Below, piece by piece: positions 34,893 through 45,300 of a stretch of 64,000 nucleotides of DNA. The notes below the pieces were generated by a model. That model saw only the letters and a program-made list of their open reading frames with translations, made no database searches and had not been told where the DNA came from. The stretch's first letter is position 1. Every line of letters begins with the position of its first letter. Location: contig NC_004722.1 of NCBI RefSeq assembly GCF_000007825.1, forward strand, positions 3,884,501 to 3,948,500, written 5' to 3'. The translations under genes and the position numbers were made by a program. This stretch comes from Bacillus cereus ATCC 14579. Its GTDB lineage: Bacteria > Bacillota > Bacilli > Bacillales > Bacillaceae_G.

Positions 34893-34926
34893 AGAAAAAG
34901 CGCATGGAATCCCATACACTTTTTTT
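34893..34926 (-). terminator. Terminator of the cta operon after ctaG
   Basis: AAAAAGcGcATGG/CCATaCaCTTTTTT. Both plus-strand mismatches become G-U pairs in the minus-strand RNA, pointing to use on that strand. Confidence 0.65.
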
Positions 34927-35830
34927 ACTTAGTCTGTAAATACGGCGGCAATTGTTGCAACTGCTCCTTATCCTTTTCACGTTCTCTACGTGCCCATCTA
35001 AAGAATACATAGCCTATAATTGTACCGTACACTATTTCCTGGACAATTTTCATTATGATACCACCAGTTTGCTGGTCTTGTACGACTGGCATCCAGTGCA
35101 AAAATTCTGGTCCCGTTATATTTAAATCTGATAAAGTGCCCGCTGGTACACATAGTTCCATCGCTTTCATCCAAGCAGCCGGATCCGTATACGTTGCAAA
35201 TAACGGGGCTGTCGCAAAAATGATTAACGCACAAGCAGGCGTTAATAATATGCCATTAGCAAACATATAACCAAGTTTCTTTATATCACTTAATGTTTGA
35301 TATTCTGGTAATGGATTTAACATCGGCCACCACATCATGATTGCTGTAAAAAACAATATAGCGAGACAAATAGGATGAGCTATTTGACTTTGTTTTACCG
35401 TATCAAAAACAACTGGTAAATGATAAAAAGAAAACAGGCCGTTAAATACAAATAACGCAATAAGTGGTTTAGCAAATGCCTTTAATATAATTTGAACAAA
35501 CTTAAAAGAAGTAATGTAACGATATAACCAAATTGGTATACCAAGCAACAGTAACGGTGGAACTGCAATATACATGACTGCCATTTCAAACATATGAGCA
35601 CTAAATATAATATGGCCAATTAAATCAATAGGCCCTCCCTTTACAAAATACAAAAGAACAATACCAGTCGTAAAATAAAAAATTTGCTTCTTACTTACCT
35701 TCGTCGCATTTTCAAATCGCATTCTATATGGCCCAATAATTAAGAAGTACCCAATAAGAATCGAAAGCATAAATAATAAAAAGATTGGACTCCATAAAGC
35801 CTGAAAACCAAATATCCACAAGTTACTCAT
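34925..35830 (-). CDS. ctaG: CtaG, caa3 oxidase assembly factor
   Basis: Polytopic membrane protein (301 residues, about seven segments) of the Bacillus-type Caa3_CtaG family, needed for active cytochrome caa3 and linked to copper insertion. The conserved HMFEMAVMYIAVPPLLLLGIP and the MWWPMLNPLP region are visible. The start is the ATG at 35830; a GTG at 35836 overlaps the AAGGTAGG site. It is last in the cta cluster; a hairpin separates it from ctaF. Confidence 0.9.
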   Translation of the reverse strand: MSNLWIFGFQALWSPIFLLFMLSILIGYFLIIGPYRMRFENATKVSKKQIFYFTTGIVLLYFVKGGPIDLIGHIIFSAHMFEMAVMYIAVPPLLLLGIPIWLYRYITSFKFVQIILKAFAKPLIALFVFNGLFSFYHLPVVFDTVKQSQIAHPICLAILFFTAIMMWWPMLNPLPEYQTLSDIKKLGYMFANGILLTPACALIIFATAPLFATYTDPAAWMKAMELCVPAGTLSDLNITGPEFLHWMPVVQDQQTGGIIMKIVQEIVYGTIIGYVFFRWARREREKDKEQLQQLPPYLQTK

Positions 35831-35867
35831 TTTCACACCTACCTTCGTAGGTTATCTCATAATATGA

Positions 35868-35902
35868 AGAGGGAGCTGTGACAACACAAGCTCCCTTATT
35901 TT
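35868..35902 (-). terminator. Hairpin between ctaF and ctaG
   Basis: GGGAGCT..GTG / CAC..AGCTCCC with a one-base bulge. The T tail on the minus strand is weak, so it may attenuate rather than stop transcription into ctaG. Confidence 0.55.
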
Positions 35903-35909
35903 TCACTTT

Positions 35910-36242
35910 TCAAATCCACACGATTGTCATAAAAGCTAAAATTGTAATTAACCCTATTAGCAGACCAGAGTAAAGAAAGAAACTTGCTGCTTCATGTCCT
36001 TTATGACTCATATGCATAAAATAACACAATTGAAAAATTACTTGTACCACTGCTAATAGTAAAATAAACGGTACAGAGAAAATCGGACTAAAAGTTTTTG
36101 GATACGCCACCGCTACAAATGCAACTAATGTTAAAAAAATCATTAATGCAAACGTAATAACTTGATGCCTCATTTCCTCCGCACTTTTTCTCTTCCGATA
36201 AACAAGATCAACTTTAGGATTATTCGTTTGCTTTATCGCCAT
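35910..36242 (-). CDS. ctaF: CtaF, cytochrome caa3 oxidase subunit IV
   Basis: A 110-residue protein with three membrane segments (LMIFLTLVAFVAVAY, SVPFILLLAVVQVIFQLCYFM and the last hydrophobic stretch), typical of the prokaryotic subunit IV family. It is 3 nt downstream of ctaE. Confidence 0.92.
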   Translation of the reverse strand: MAIKQTNNPKVDLVYRKRKSAEEMRHQVITFALMIFLTLVAFVAVAYPKTFSPIFSVPFILLLAVVQVIFQLCYFMHMSHKGHEAASFFLYSGLLIGLITILAFMTIVWI

Positions 36243-36245
36243 TGT

Positions 36246-36869
36246 TTATCCCACCATTCCCATTAAATATACTACAGTGAAAATAAACACCCAAACTACG
36301 TCAATAAAGTGCCAATAAATCGATGCAACATAAAACTTCGGTGCATTGTATAAATTTAGACCTCTCTTCGCATTTCTAAAGATTAATGTTAGAATCCAAC
36401 ATAACCCAAACAATACGTGGAGTCCATGTGTACCAACAAGAGCATAAAACGCATAGCCAAACGCACTACTTCTCATAGTATGCTTAAATTCATGTGTATA
36501 ATGATAAAACTCATATATCTCAAACCCTAAAAACCCTAAACCTAGCAATACTGTTACTAGTAACCAAAGCTGCATTTTCTTAAAGTTAAAGTTTTTCATG
36601 TGATACATCGCATATACACTCGTTAAGCTACTCGTTAATAAAAGCATCGTCATAATGAAAACGAGTGGCATTTGGAACATCTCTTGAGATGTTGGTCCAC
36701 CATTTGTAGAATTCTTTAACGCTAAATATGTTCCGAATAAGGAAGCGAACAACACTGTTTCGCCTCCAAGAAATAACCAAAAACCGACAAACTTATTTTT
36801 CCCTTCAAGGGTTGCTTTTTCAGGCTCTGCTGGAAATGTTTCATTCGTTAATTTTTCATCTACATGCAT
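36246..36869 (-). CDS. ctaE: CtaE, cytochrome caa3 oxidase subunit III
   Basis: A 207-residue protein with five membrane segments. Subunit III motifs are visible: WLFLGGETVLFASLF near the N-terminus, GTHGLHVLFGL, and the C-terminal YWHFIDVVWVFIF. The start codon overlaps the ctaD stop as TAATG, with AGGGGGG upstream; the subunits are translationally coupled. Confidence 0.95.
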   Translation of the reverse strand: MHVDEKLTNETFPAEPEKATLEGKNKFVGFWLFLGGETVLFASLFGTYLALKNSTNGGPTSQEMFQMPLVFIMTMLLLTSSLTSVYAMYHMKNFNFKKMQLWLLVTVLLGLGFLGFEIYEFYHYTHEFKHTMRSSAFGYAFYALVGTHGLHVLFGLCWILTLIFRNAKRGLNLYNAPKFYVASIYWHFIDVVWVFIFTVVYLMGMVG

Positions 36870-38731
36870 TATGCCTTGCCCCCCTTATCCTCTAAATCTT
36901 CTTTATGAATATGATACCCATGATCATCAATTACTGAACGTAGGAACATTGCGCCAAATGTAATGATTAAACCAATAATTGCTACTAATAACCAGAACTT
37001 ATCTTTTCCGCCCTGCATATACATCGCACCAAATGCCGCTATAAACAATCCGAAAGAAATGACAAATGGTGAAAACGAAGGATTTGGCATATGAATATCA
37101 CCAACTGGTTCCGCTGCTGTCATCTCTTTATTACCTTCACGTTTTTCAATCCAAAACGGATCTAATCCGCGAACAAATGGTAATTGTTTAAAGTTATATT
37201 CTGGTGTCGGTGCTGGCATTGTCCATTCTAATGTACGTGCATCCCACGGATCACGACCAGCTTTTTCTTTTGATACTGTCGTTTTAATTACATTGAATAG
37301 AAGAACAATCGTTCCAAGAGCCATAAACACCGCTCCGATGGAACTAATCATATTCCCCATTTCCAACCCTTGCCCTTCAAGATATGTGTAGTAACGGCGT
37401 GGCATACCAATCAAGCCAAGGAAATGCTGAATAAAGAACGTTAAATGGAAGCCGATAAAGAATAGCCAGAACGTTATCTTTCCTAATGTTTCATTTAATA
37501 CTTTATTAAACATCAGTGGCCAATAATAATGAGCTCCTGCAAGTAAACCAAATACAACACCGCCAACGATTACATAATGAAAATGCGCTACTACGAAATA
37601 GTTATCATGAAATTGATAATCAGCTGGTGCAGATGCTAGCATAACCCCTGTAACTCCACCCATTACGAATGATGGAATGAAAGCTACTGCCCACATCATT
37701 GGTGTCGTAAAACGAATACTTCCGCCCCACATTGTAAAGAGCCAGTTGAATATTTTGATACCAGTTGGAACCGCAATCGCCATTGTTGCGACCGAGAAAA
37801 TAGCATTAGCAACTGGACCAAGTCCAACAGTAAACATATGGTGCGCCCATACCATAAATCCTAAAAATCCAATTAATACAGTCGCAAACACCATCGATGA
37901 ATAACCAAACAATCGTTTTTTCGAAAATGTCGCGAAGATTTCTGAGAATATTCCGAAAGCTGGGAGTATAAGAATGTATACTTCTGGATGACCGAAAATC
38001 CAGAATAAATGCTCCCATATAATTGTATTCCCGCCCAATGCCGGATTAAAGAAACTTGTTCCAAATAAACGATCTAACATTAAAAGTCCTAATCCTACAG
38101 TTAACGGTGGAAAAGCGAATAATATAAGCGAAGATGTTACAAATGTCGTCCATGTAAACATCGGCATACGCATGTACGTCATTCCTGGCGCCCGCATATT
38201 AATAATGGTTACAAGGAAGTTAATACCTCCAATTAATGTACCAATACCTGAGATTTGCAAGCCGAGTACATAGAAATCAACACCATGACCTTTAGAGGCT
38301 AAAGCTAAAGATGCATAAGACGTCCATCCTGCATCAGGTGCTCCACCTAAAAACCAACTTAAATTTAAAAATACTCCACCAAAGAAAAATAACCAAAATC
38401 CGAGTGAATTCAAAAACGGGAACGCTACATCACGTGCACCAATTTGAAGTGGTACAGCGGCGTTCATAAATGCAAACACGAGTGGCATAGCTGCGAGGAA
38501 AATCATTGTTGTACCGTGCATCGTTAATACTTGATTATAAGCATCCCCAACAAGAAAAGCGTTGTTAGGAATCGCTAATTGAAGGCGAATAAATAGAGCT
38601 TCTATTCCGCCTATTACAAAAAACAATCCACCTGCAATTAAATAGAGAATGGCAATCTTTTTATGGTCTACTGTCGTTAAATAATCCCATATGACAGCAC
38701 CCATCCCCTGTTTTTTTGCTACAGAACTCAC
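36869..38731 (-). CDS. ctaD: CtaD, cytochrome caa3 oxidase subunit I
   Basis: Catalytic subunit of the haem-copper oxidase, which reduces oxygen to water and pumps protons. The 620 residues form about 14 membrane segments. Copper B and haem ligands are in HGTTMIF (low-spin haem His), WIFGHPEVYILILPAFG (the His-Tyr pair), WAHHMFTVG (two His) and NYFVVAHFHYVIVGG (haem His). The start is a GTG at 38731 with GGGGAGG 8 nt upstream. It is between ctaC and ctaE. Confidence 0.97.
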   Translation of the reverse strand: MSSVAKKQGMGAVIWDYLTTVDHKKIAILYLIAGGLFFVIGGIEALFIRLQLAIPNNAFLVGDAYNQVLTMHGTTMIFLAAMPLVFAFMNAAVPLQIGARDVAFPFLNSLGFWLFFFGGVFLNLSWFLGGAPDAGWTSYASLALASKGHGVDFYVLGLQISGIGTLIGGINFLVTIINMRAPGMTYMRMPMFTWTTFVTSSLILFAFPPLTVGLGLLMLDRLFGTSFFNPALGGNTIIWEHLFWIFGHPEVYILILPAFGIFSEIFATFSKKRLFGYSSMVFATVLIGFLGFMVWAHHMFTVGLGPVANAIFSVATMAIAVPTGIKIFNWLFTMWGGSIRFTTPMMWAVAFIPSFVMGGVTGVMLASAPADYQFHDNYFVVAHFHYVIVGGVVFGLLAGAHYYWPLMFNKVLNETLGKITFWLFFIGFHLTFFIQHFLGLIGMPRRYYTYLEGQGLEMGNMISSIGAVFMALGTIVLLFNVIKTTVSKEKAGRDPWDARTLEWTMPAPTPEYNFKQLPFVRGLDPFWIEKREGNKEMTAAEPVGDIHMPNPSFSPFVISFGLFIAAFGAMYMQGGKDKFWLLVAIIGLIITFGAMFLRSVIDDHGYHIHKEDLEDKGGKA

Positions 38732-38764
38732 GTTTTCAACCTCCCCTTCGCGAATAATCCCTCT

Positions 38765-39814
38765 TTACTTTTCAACTTTTAACGTTTGTAAGTATGCATT
38801 TAATGCATCAATTTGATCATCCGTTAAGTTGCCATATTTGCCAGTCATTTTGTTTCCTGGCTTCATATTTTCAGGATCTTTCAGCCATTTTTTTAAGTTT
38901 TCTTCATTGTTTTCGGCAATACCGGCAACCATATCGCGATCCGCAAAGTTTGCTAAGTTTGGTGCGATACGAGCGGAAGGTGGTCTACTATCATTAGATC
39001 CAACTGCATGACAACCAATACAGCTTTTATTAAATATTTCTTGGCCCTCTTGCGCCTTTGTTGAAGCTACTTCTTTCTTCCCATCAATCTTCTTCATATC
39101 AGCAAGCCATTTTTTGTACTCGCTTTCATCTAAAGCTTTCACTTTAAATTGCATTAAAGAATGTGATGGGCCGCAAAATTCTGTACAAAAACCATTATAA
39201 GTGCCCGATTTATCTGCCTTTAACCACATTTTGTTCACATTGTCTGTATTTGTATCCATTTTCCCTGCTAAAGATGGAACCCAAAATGAGTGTTTAATAT
39301 CGGCACCCTTCAAATTTAAATACACTTTCTTACCTGTGGGGATGACCAAATCTTGCGAAGTTACTATCTTTTCTGATTTATAAGAAAATTCCCACCAATA
39401 AAGATTCGCTGTTACATCAACAACGATAGTATCTTTATCAATATTCTTTTTCTCCATCGCACTTACATCAGCAAGTTTGAATGTATATGTAACTGTTGGA
39501 ACAGCTAAGATTAGTAAAAGAATAATCGGAATAACTGTCCATATAATTTCTAGCTTGTGATTCCCTTCAACTTGCTCTGGAATATAATCTTCCTGACCTT
39601 TCTTTTGTCGGAAACGCACAATTACATATAAGAAAATAATAGTAACTACTAGTACTACTCCTACCATGATTGCACTCGCCAGTAGAAGTAAATCATATTG
39701 CATTTTTGCTACTTCTCCTTGCGGAATTAAAGTAGATTGAAAGGCTTTACCGCATCCCCCTAACAGTAAAGCCAGCAGTGAAACGAACGAAAGCAGTCGC
39801 CACTGTTTCTTCAT
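38765..39814 (-). CDS. ctaC: CtaC, cytochrome caa3 oxidase subunit II with fused cytochrome c
   Basis: Accepts electrons through a fused C-terminal cytochrome c domain and passes them to CuA. The 349 residues start with a lipoprotein signal (LLALLLGGC, Cys at residue 21), followed by two membrane segments. The CuA domain has the CTEFCGPSHSLMQF ligands, and a cytochrome c domain has haem site CIGCHAVG. The start is the ATG at 39814; an in-frame GTG 15 nt upstream overlaps the GTGGGGG ribosome site. Confidence 0.96.
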   Translation of the reverse strand: MKKQWRLLSFVSLLALLLGGCGKAFQSTLIPQGEVAKMQYDLLLLASAIMVGVVLVVTIIFLYVIVRFRQKKGQEDYIPEQVEGNHKLEIIWTVIPIILLLILAVPTVTYTFKLADVSAMEKKNIDKDTIVVDVTANLYWWEFSYKSEKIVTSQDLVIPTGKKVYLNLKGADIKHSFWVPSLAGKMDTNTDNVNKMWLKADKSGTYNGFCTEFCGPSHSLMQFKVKALDESEYKKWLADMKKIDGKKEVASTKAQEGQEIFNKSCIGCHAVGSNDSRPPSARIAPNLANFADRDMVAGIAENNEENLKKWLKDPENMKPGNKMTGKYGNLTDDQIDALNAYLQTLKVEK

Positions 39815-39907
39815 ACAAACAACCCCCACTTTCCTTGTGAATTAGATTGTACTTTATAGTTAAGTAAAGTAAATCTCAACGTAAAGAAATCCAATTATGT
39901 CGTTGTC

Positions 39908-40831
39908 TTAGAAGAATGTAACTACAATCATTGATACAAATAAGATTGTTAAATAATTTAGGGAATAAACAAACATTTGCACGGACCATTTGATGTCATC
40001 TTTCTTACGGAAGCCATAAAATCCTAAAACGATCCATCCGATGTTAAGCAGTGTTGCAATTACCATAAATGTTATCCCTAGTCCACTCATATAAAATGGT
40101 AGTGGTAATAAACATACTGTCCAAATCATAATTTGGCGTTTCGTAATTTCAAATCCATGAACTACAGGAAGCATTGGAATTCCTGCATTTCGATATTCAT
40201 CAACACGTTTCATTGCTAATGCAAGGAAATGTGGGATTTGCCAAATAAACATAATTAAAAATAACATCCAAGCAATTGGATGGCCTAAAGATGGATCGAT
40301 TGCTGCCCATCCAATTAAAGGAGGAACTGCACCAGATATACTACCTACAACAGTATTTAGTGTATACTTTCTCTTTGTCCATAAACTATATAGAACAACA
40401 TATGTGAAAGCACCAATAAATCCCATTAAGACTGCCATTGGTGTTGTTAATAATAAAAATACAAAACCAAGAAGTAATATGACTAGTCCAAATGTAAGTG
40501 CAAATCCTGGTTTATACTTTCCAGTAACCGTTGGACGGGTCTTTGTTCTTTCCATTAATGGATCGATGTCTCGATCAATGTAGTTGTTTAAACAACATAC
40601 CCCTGCCATAACTAATCCAGAACCAACGATTGTAAAGAATAACTTATCCAGATTGTCCATTACACTTAATCCATTAAAGTGTAATGCCAACCAAAATCCT
40701 GTAAATACAGTAAGTGTATTTGAGTTTACAATCCCCATTTTAACGAGTGCTTTTAAATCTTGTAACCGAGTTGTTTCCGGTACACTTGTAACAGCGGACT
40801 CATCATGCAGCTCACTTGTTGCATGGTTCAT
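39908..40831 (-). CDS. ctaB: CtaB, protohaem IX farnesyltransferase (haem O synthase)
   Basis: Membrane UbiA-family prenyltransferase that adds farnesyl to haem B. The 307 residues include the first Asp-rich motif in NNYIDRDIDPLMERTKTRP and second-motif-like KRVDEYRNAGIPMLP; about nine membrane segments. The ATG at 40831 has GGGGG 8 nt upstream. It is first gene of ctaBCDEFG and divergent from ctaA, which makes haem A from its product. Confidence 0.96.
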   Translation of the reverse strand: MNHATSELHDESAVTSVPETTRLQDLKALVKMGIVNSNTLTVFTGFWLALHFNGLSVMDNLDKLFFTIVGSGLVMAGVCCLNNYIDRDIDPLMERTKTRPTVTGKYKPGFALTFGLVILLLGFVFLLLTTPMAVLMGFIGAFTYVVLYSLWTKRKYTLNTVVGSISGAVPPLIGWAAIDPSLGHPIAWMLFLIMFIWQIPHFLALAMKRVDEYRNAGIPMLPVVHGFEITKRQIMIWTVCLLPLPFYMSGLGITFMVIATLLNIGWIVLGFYGFRKKDDIKWSVQMFVYSLNYLTILFVSMIVVTFF

Positions 40832-41329
40832 CACTCTAACCCCCTCTTAAAACTTTCATCTTTCTTTTTGCGCATATTTCAAATGAAATAATTCGCTTCT
40901 ATATAGCAATATTATTACAGTAGAAACATTGTTAACCCATTCTACTACTAATCTACGCCCATACTCCAATATATTAAATCATATTTCCCGAACATTTTGT
41001 GAAGAAAACATGAACTTTTTGTGTCGAATATAAAAAAACTTCATTCTGACTTGTCCTTATCATAACATGATGTTACCTTCTATAATAAACTATTTTGTCT
41101 TATTTAACACGTATTCTCCCCATTTCTTTTCAAAATAGCCTATTTTTCACCTAAAATTTTCCTTATGAACCCTGTTTTTACACCTATTTTCTCCCCCTTT
41201 CCTTCCCCCTCCATTTCTTTGCTATTTTATTATTTTTTATATATCATAGGAACTAGCGCGTTTTATTCTATACATAATGGAATGAAAATATTTCGCAATA
41301 ACTTCATAGCAGAAAGATGGTGAAAGAGA
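40832..41329. promoter_or_regulatory. Divergent ctaA/ctaB control region
   Basis: About 500 nt without genes. It contains TTTGTGAAG (40996-41004), an eight-of-nine match to the ResD consensus TTTGTGAAT, and a weaker TTTGTGTCG (41018-41026). An exact 0A-box core TGTCGAA (41022-41028) overlaps the second. In B. subtilis ResD-P activates ctaA and ctaB. Promoter -10/-35 pairs could not be fixed with confidence. Confidence 0.45.
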
Positions 41330-42265
41330 TTGCAACGCTTTATTAAATGGTTAGCAGTCATTACAAGCCTTGATTTATTAATAGTTTTATTAGGAGGCGC
41401 TTTAGTTACAAAAACAGGTTCTGGTCAAGGTTGTGGTAAATCATGGCCACTTTGTAACGGTGAATTTGTTCCATCTAATTTATCAATGGAAACTATTATT
41501 GAACTTAGCCACCGATTAACATCCGGATCAGCTGGAATTCTTGTCACTCTCCTTTGTATTTTGTCCTGGAAATATTATAAACATGTGCGTGAAACAAAAA
41601 CGTTAGCAATTTTATCCTTCGTATTTTTAGTTGCACAAGCATTAATGGGAGCAGCAGCAGTTGTTTGGGGCCAAATGCCAGCTGTACTTGCTATCCACTT
41701 CGGTATTTCCTTAATTTCATTTGCTTCTGTCATTTTATTAACGTGTCTTATCTTTGAAATTGACCAAAAATTTGATGCACGTTCACTTATTATGGACAAA
41801 AAAATGAAATTTCATATTTATGGTGTAACAATTTACAGTTATATCGTCGTCTACACAGGTGCTTTAGTACGTCACGAACGAGCTAGCTTAGCCTGTCCAG
41901 ACTTTCCTTTATGTAGCAAAAACAGACCTATGCCAACTCAACTACATGAATGGGTTCAAATGGGCCATAGAGTTGCAGCGATGTTAATTTTCGCTTGGAT
42001 ACTATACGCGATGATTCTCGCTATTCGCCATTACAAACAGCAACCTGTCGTATATTGGGGATGGATCATTTCATTTATCCTTGTTACACTTCAAGCTGTA
42101 GTAGGAGTTTTAGTTGTATTTACAAACGCTAGTTTAGCAATGGCATTGTTACATTCTCTATTCATTTCTTGCTTGTTTGCCGTACTATGCTATTTAGTTA
42201 TGTTAGGAACAAGAAGTAAAGTGAATGCAAAAGAAGCCGAATTAACTTCTAAACAAACAAAATAA
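41330..42265 (+). CDS. ctaA: CtaA, haem A synthase
   Basis: Membrane enzyme that oxidises the haem O methyl group to a formyl, giving haem A. The 311 residues form eight membrane segments in two four-helix halves. Conserved His lie in ELSHRLTSG, LAIHFGISL, VQMGHRVAAM and LLHSLFI. The periplasmic Cys pair is in GCGKSWPLCNG, and a second pair is in LACPDFPLCS. The start is a TTG at 41330 with GGTG about 8 nt upstream. It is divergent from ctaB. Confidence 0.95.
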   Translation: MQRFIKWLAVITSLDLLIVLLGGALVTKTGSGQGCGKSWPLCNGEFVPSNLSMETIIELSHRLTSGSAGILVTLLCILSWKYYKHVRETKTLAILSFVFLVAQALMGAAAVVWGQMPAVLAIHFGISLISFASVILLTCLIFEIDQKFDARSLIMDKKMKFHIYGVTIYSYIVVYTGALVRHERASLACPDFPLCSKNRPMPTQLHEWVQMGHRVAAMLIFAWILYAMILAIRHYKQQPVVYWGWIISFILVTLQAVVGVLVVFTNASLAMALLHSLFISCLFAVLCYLVMLGTRSKVNAKEAELTSKQTK

Positions 42266-42274
42266 TTTAAAACT

Positions 42275-42307
42275 AAAATCCCTTGCCAATTCGGCAAGGG
42301 ATTTTTT
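42275..42307 (+). terminator. Terminator of ctaA
   Basis: AATCCCTTGCC/GGCAAGGGATT stem, 5-nt loop, followed by TTTTTT. Confidence 0.92.
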
Positions 42308-42312
42308 GCAAT

Positions 42313-42349
42313 AAAAAAAGAGCTGTATTTTACACAGCTCTTTTTTTAT
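42313..42349 (-). terminator. Terminator of pyc
   Basis: AAAAAAGAGCTGT/ACAGCTCTTTTTT palindromic stem ending at the pyc stop, with a T run on the minus strand. Confidence 0.9.
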
Positions 42350-42350
42350 T

Positions 42351-45300
42351 TTAGTGATCTAATTCAATAAGTAAATCACCCGTTTGAATCGCATCACCAT
42401 CGTTAACATATACTTTCTTCACTTTACCATTGAACGGCGCTTGAACTGTCGTTTCCATTTTCATCGCTTCTGTAATTGCCATAGAATCGCCTTTTTTCAC
42501 TTCATCGCCTTCTTTTACAACTACTTTAATTACCGTTCCTGGCATCGTTGCACTAATATGATTTGGATTCTCACGGTTTCCTTTCACACGTTGTGCAACT
42601 GTTGCTTTTACACTCTCGTCTTTCACGATAATTTCACGTGGTTGACCGTTAAATTCCAAGTAAAGGACACGATTTCCATCCGGCTGAGGTTCTCCAATTG
42701 ATACTAGTTTAACCATCAATGTTTTACCCTGTTCAATTTCTACATCAATTTCTTCACCTAGTCTCATACCATAGAAGAACGTCGGTGTATCAAGTACAGA
42801 TACATTTCCATAAAGCTCAGCAACTTTTTCATAATCCATAAATACTTTTGGATATAAAGCATATGCAACTACATCAAAAATCGTTACTTCGCGTCCAAGT
42901 TTATGGAATAATTCTTCTTTTAACGCTTCGAAATCTACTGGCTCTAGTAATTCACCTGGTCTTACTGTTAATGGCTCTTTCCCTTTTAAAATAATCTTTT
43001 GTAATTCTTTCGGGAAACCACCGTACGGTTGACCTAAATCACCAGAGAACATTTCAACAACAGATCCTGGGAAGTCCATAGCATGTCCACGCTCTAAAAC
43101 ATCTTGTTCTGTCAGATGGTTTTGAACCATAAATAATGCCATATCACCAACAACTTTTGATGATGGCGTTACTTTTACAATATCTCCAAACATGTCATTC
43201 ACACGGCGGTACATTACTTTCACTTCATCGAAGCGATCTCCTAAACCAACCGCCTTCGCTTGTTGCTGAAGATTACTATACTGCCCACCCGGCATTTCAT
43301 GCATATATACCTCTGTATGAGGCGCATTCATACCACTTTCAAACGGTGCATAGTATTTGCGTACATCTTCCCAATAATGAGATAGTTTTTCTAAAGAATC
43401 TATATTAACATCTGGTTGTCTTTCGTTTCCACCTAATGCATAGTATAGCGTGTTCGCACTTGGTTGTGACGTTTGACCAGCCATAGAACTCACTGCTACA
43501 TCGACGATATCAACACCCGCTTCAATTGCCTTCGTATACGTTAATATACCATTTCCACTCGTATCGTGCGTATGCAGGTGAATCGGAATCGACACTGTCT
43601 CTTTTAATGCAGAAACTAAATCATATGCTGCATTTGGTTTTAATAAGCCCGCCATATCTTTAATACCTAAAATGTGAGCTCCTGATGCTTCTAACTCTTT
43701 TGCTAAATTTTTATAGTAATTTAAATCATATTTACTACGCAGTGGATCATGGATATCCCCTGTGTAGCACATTGTTGCTTCTGCAATTTTACCAGTGTCT
43801 CGTACAGCGTCAATTGCAACTCTCATGCCTTCCACCCAGTTTAAGCTATCAAAAATACGGAATACATCAATGCCTGCTTGAGCAGAACATTCCACAAATT
43901 TTTGAATTAAATTATCTGGATAGTTTTTGTATCCAACTGCGTTTGAAGAACGAAGTAACATTTGGAATAAAACGTTCGGCATTTTTTCACGAAGATCTAG
44001 TAATCGTTCCCATGGATCTTCTTTTAAGAAACGATACGCAACATCAAACGTTGCACCGCCCCACATTTCCGCTGAGAATAGGTTCGGTAACATTCTCGCT
44101 GTTGGCTCCGCAATTTGATGTAAATCTTTTGTACGAATACGAGTTGCAAGTAATGACTGGTGTGCATCACGGAATGTTGTATCCGTTAAAAGTACACGTT
44201 TTTGATCCTGTACCCATTTTACTAATCCGTCCGCTCCACGCTCGTCCAAAATTTGTTTCGTTCCATTTTGGATTGGCTCTGAATGTTTTAAACATGGAAT
44301 ACGAGCATCTGGGAATATTGGTTTTTCTTTTTTACCTACTCCTGGGAAACCATTTACTGTTACTGTACCAATGTAATTTAACATTTTCGTTCCACGGTCT
44401 TTACGTTTCGGGAACAAGAACAATTCAGGTGACGCATCGATAAATGAAGTATCATATTCTCCTGATAAGAAGTTTTTATGTTTTACTACATTCTCTAGGA
44501 ATGGAATATTTGTTTTAATACCACGAATACGGAATTCTTTTAAGTTACGTTCCATTTTTGCAGCAGCTTGCTCAAAAGTAAGTGCCCAAGTTGTAACTTT
44601 TACAAGTAAAGAATCGTAGTACGGTGTAATAACTGCACCTTGGAAGCTATTTCCTGTATCAAGACGTACACCAAAACCACCGCCTGATCGATACGCCATA
44701 ATTTTTCCTGTATCCGGCATAAAATTATTTAGCGGATCTTCAGTTGTTACACGAGATTGAATTGCAAATCCATGTACAACTACTTCCTCTTGCTTCGGAA
44801 CACCTACCATTTTGCTATGTAATGAATGTCCATCAGCTATTAAAATTTGTGATTGAACAATATCTACTCCCGTAATCATTTCTGTAATCGTATGTTCTAC
44901 TTGAACACGTGGATTTACTTCAATAAAGTAAAACTCATCATCTTTTACAAGGAATTCTACTGTTCCTGCATTTAAATAATTTACATTTTTCGTTAACTTC
45001 ACAGCAGCATCACAAATACGCTGACGCAGATCATCTGAAAGTGATACACTCGGTGCAATTTCTACAACTTTTTGATGACGACGTTGTACAGAACAGTCAC
45101 GCTCGTATAAATGAACAACATTGCCTTCTTCATCTGCTAAAATTTGTACTTCTATATGTTTAGGTTTTTCAACGAATTTTTCGACGTAAACTTCATCATT
45201 ACCAAAGGCTGCTTTCGCTTCTGATTTCGCTCGATTATATGATTCTCCTAATTCCTCACTAGTACGCACAATACGCATACCACGACCGCCACCCCCAAGG

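Noticed and set aside
43685..44443. Plus-strand open frame of 252 codons inside pyc
   Set aside because: It lies fully within the well-supported pyc gene on the other strand and its translation is low-complexity with no family features.
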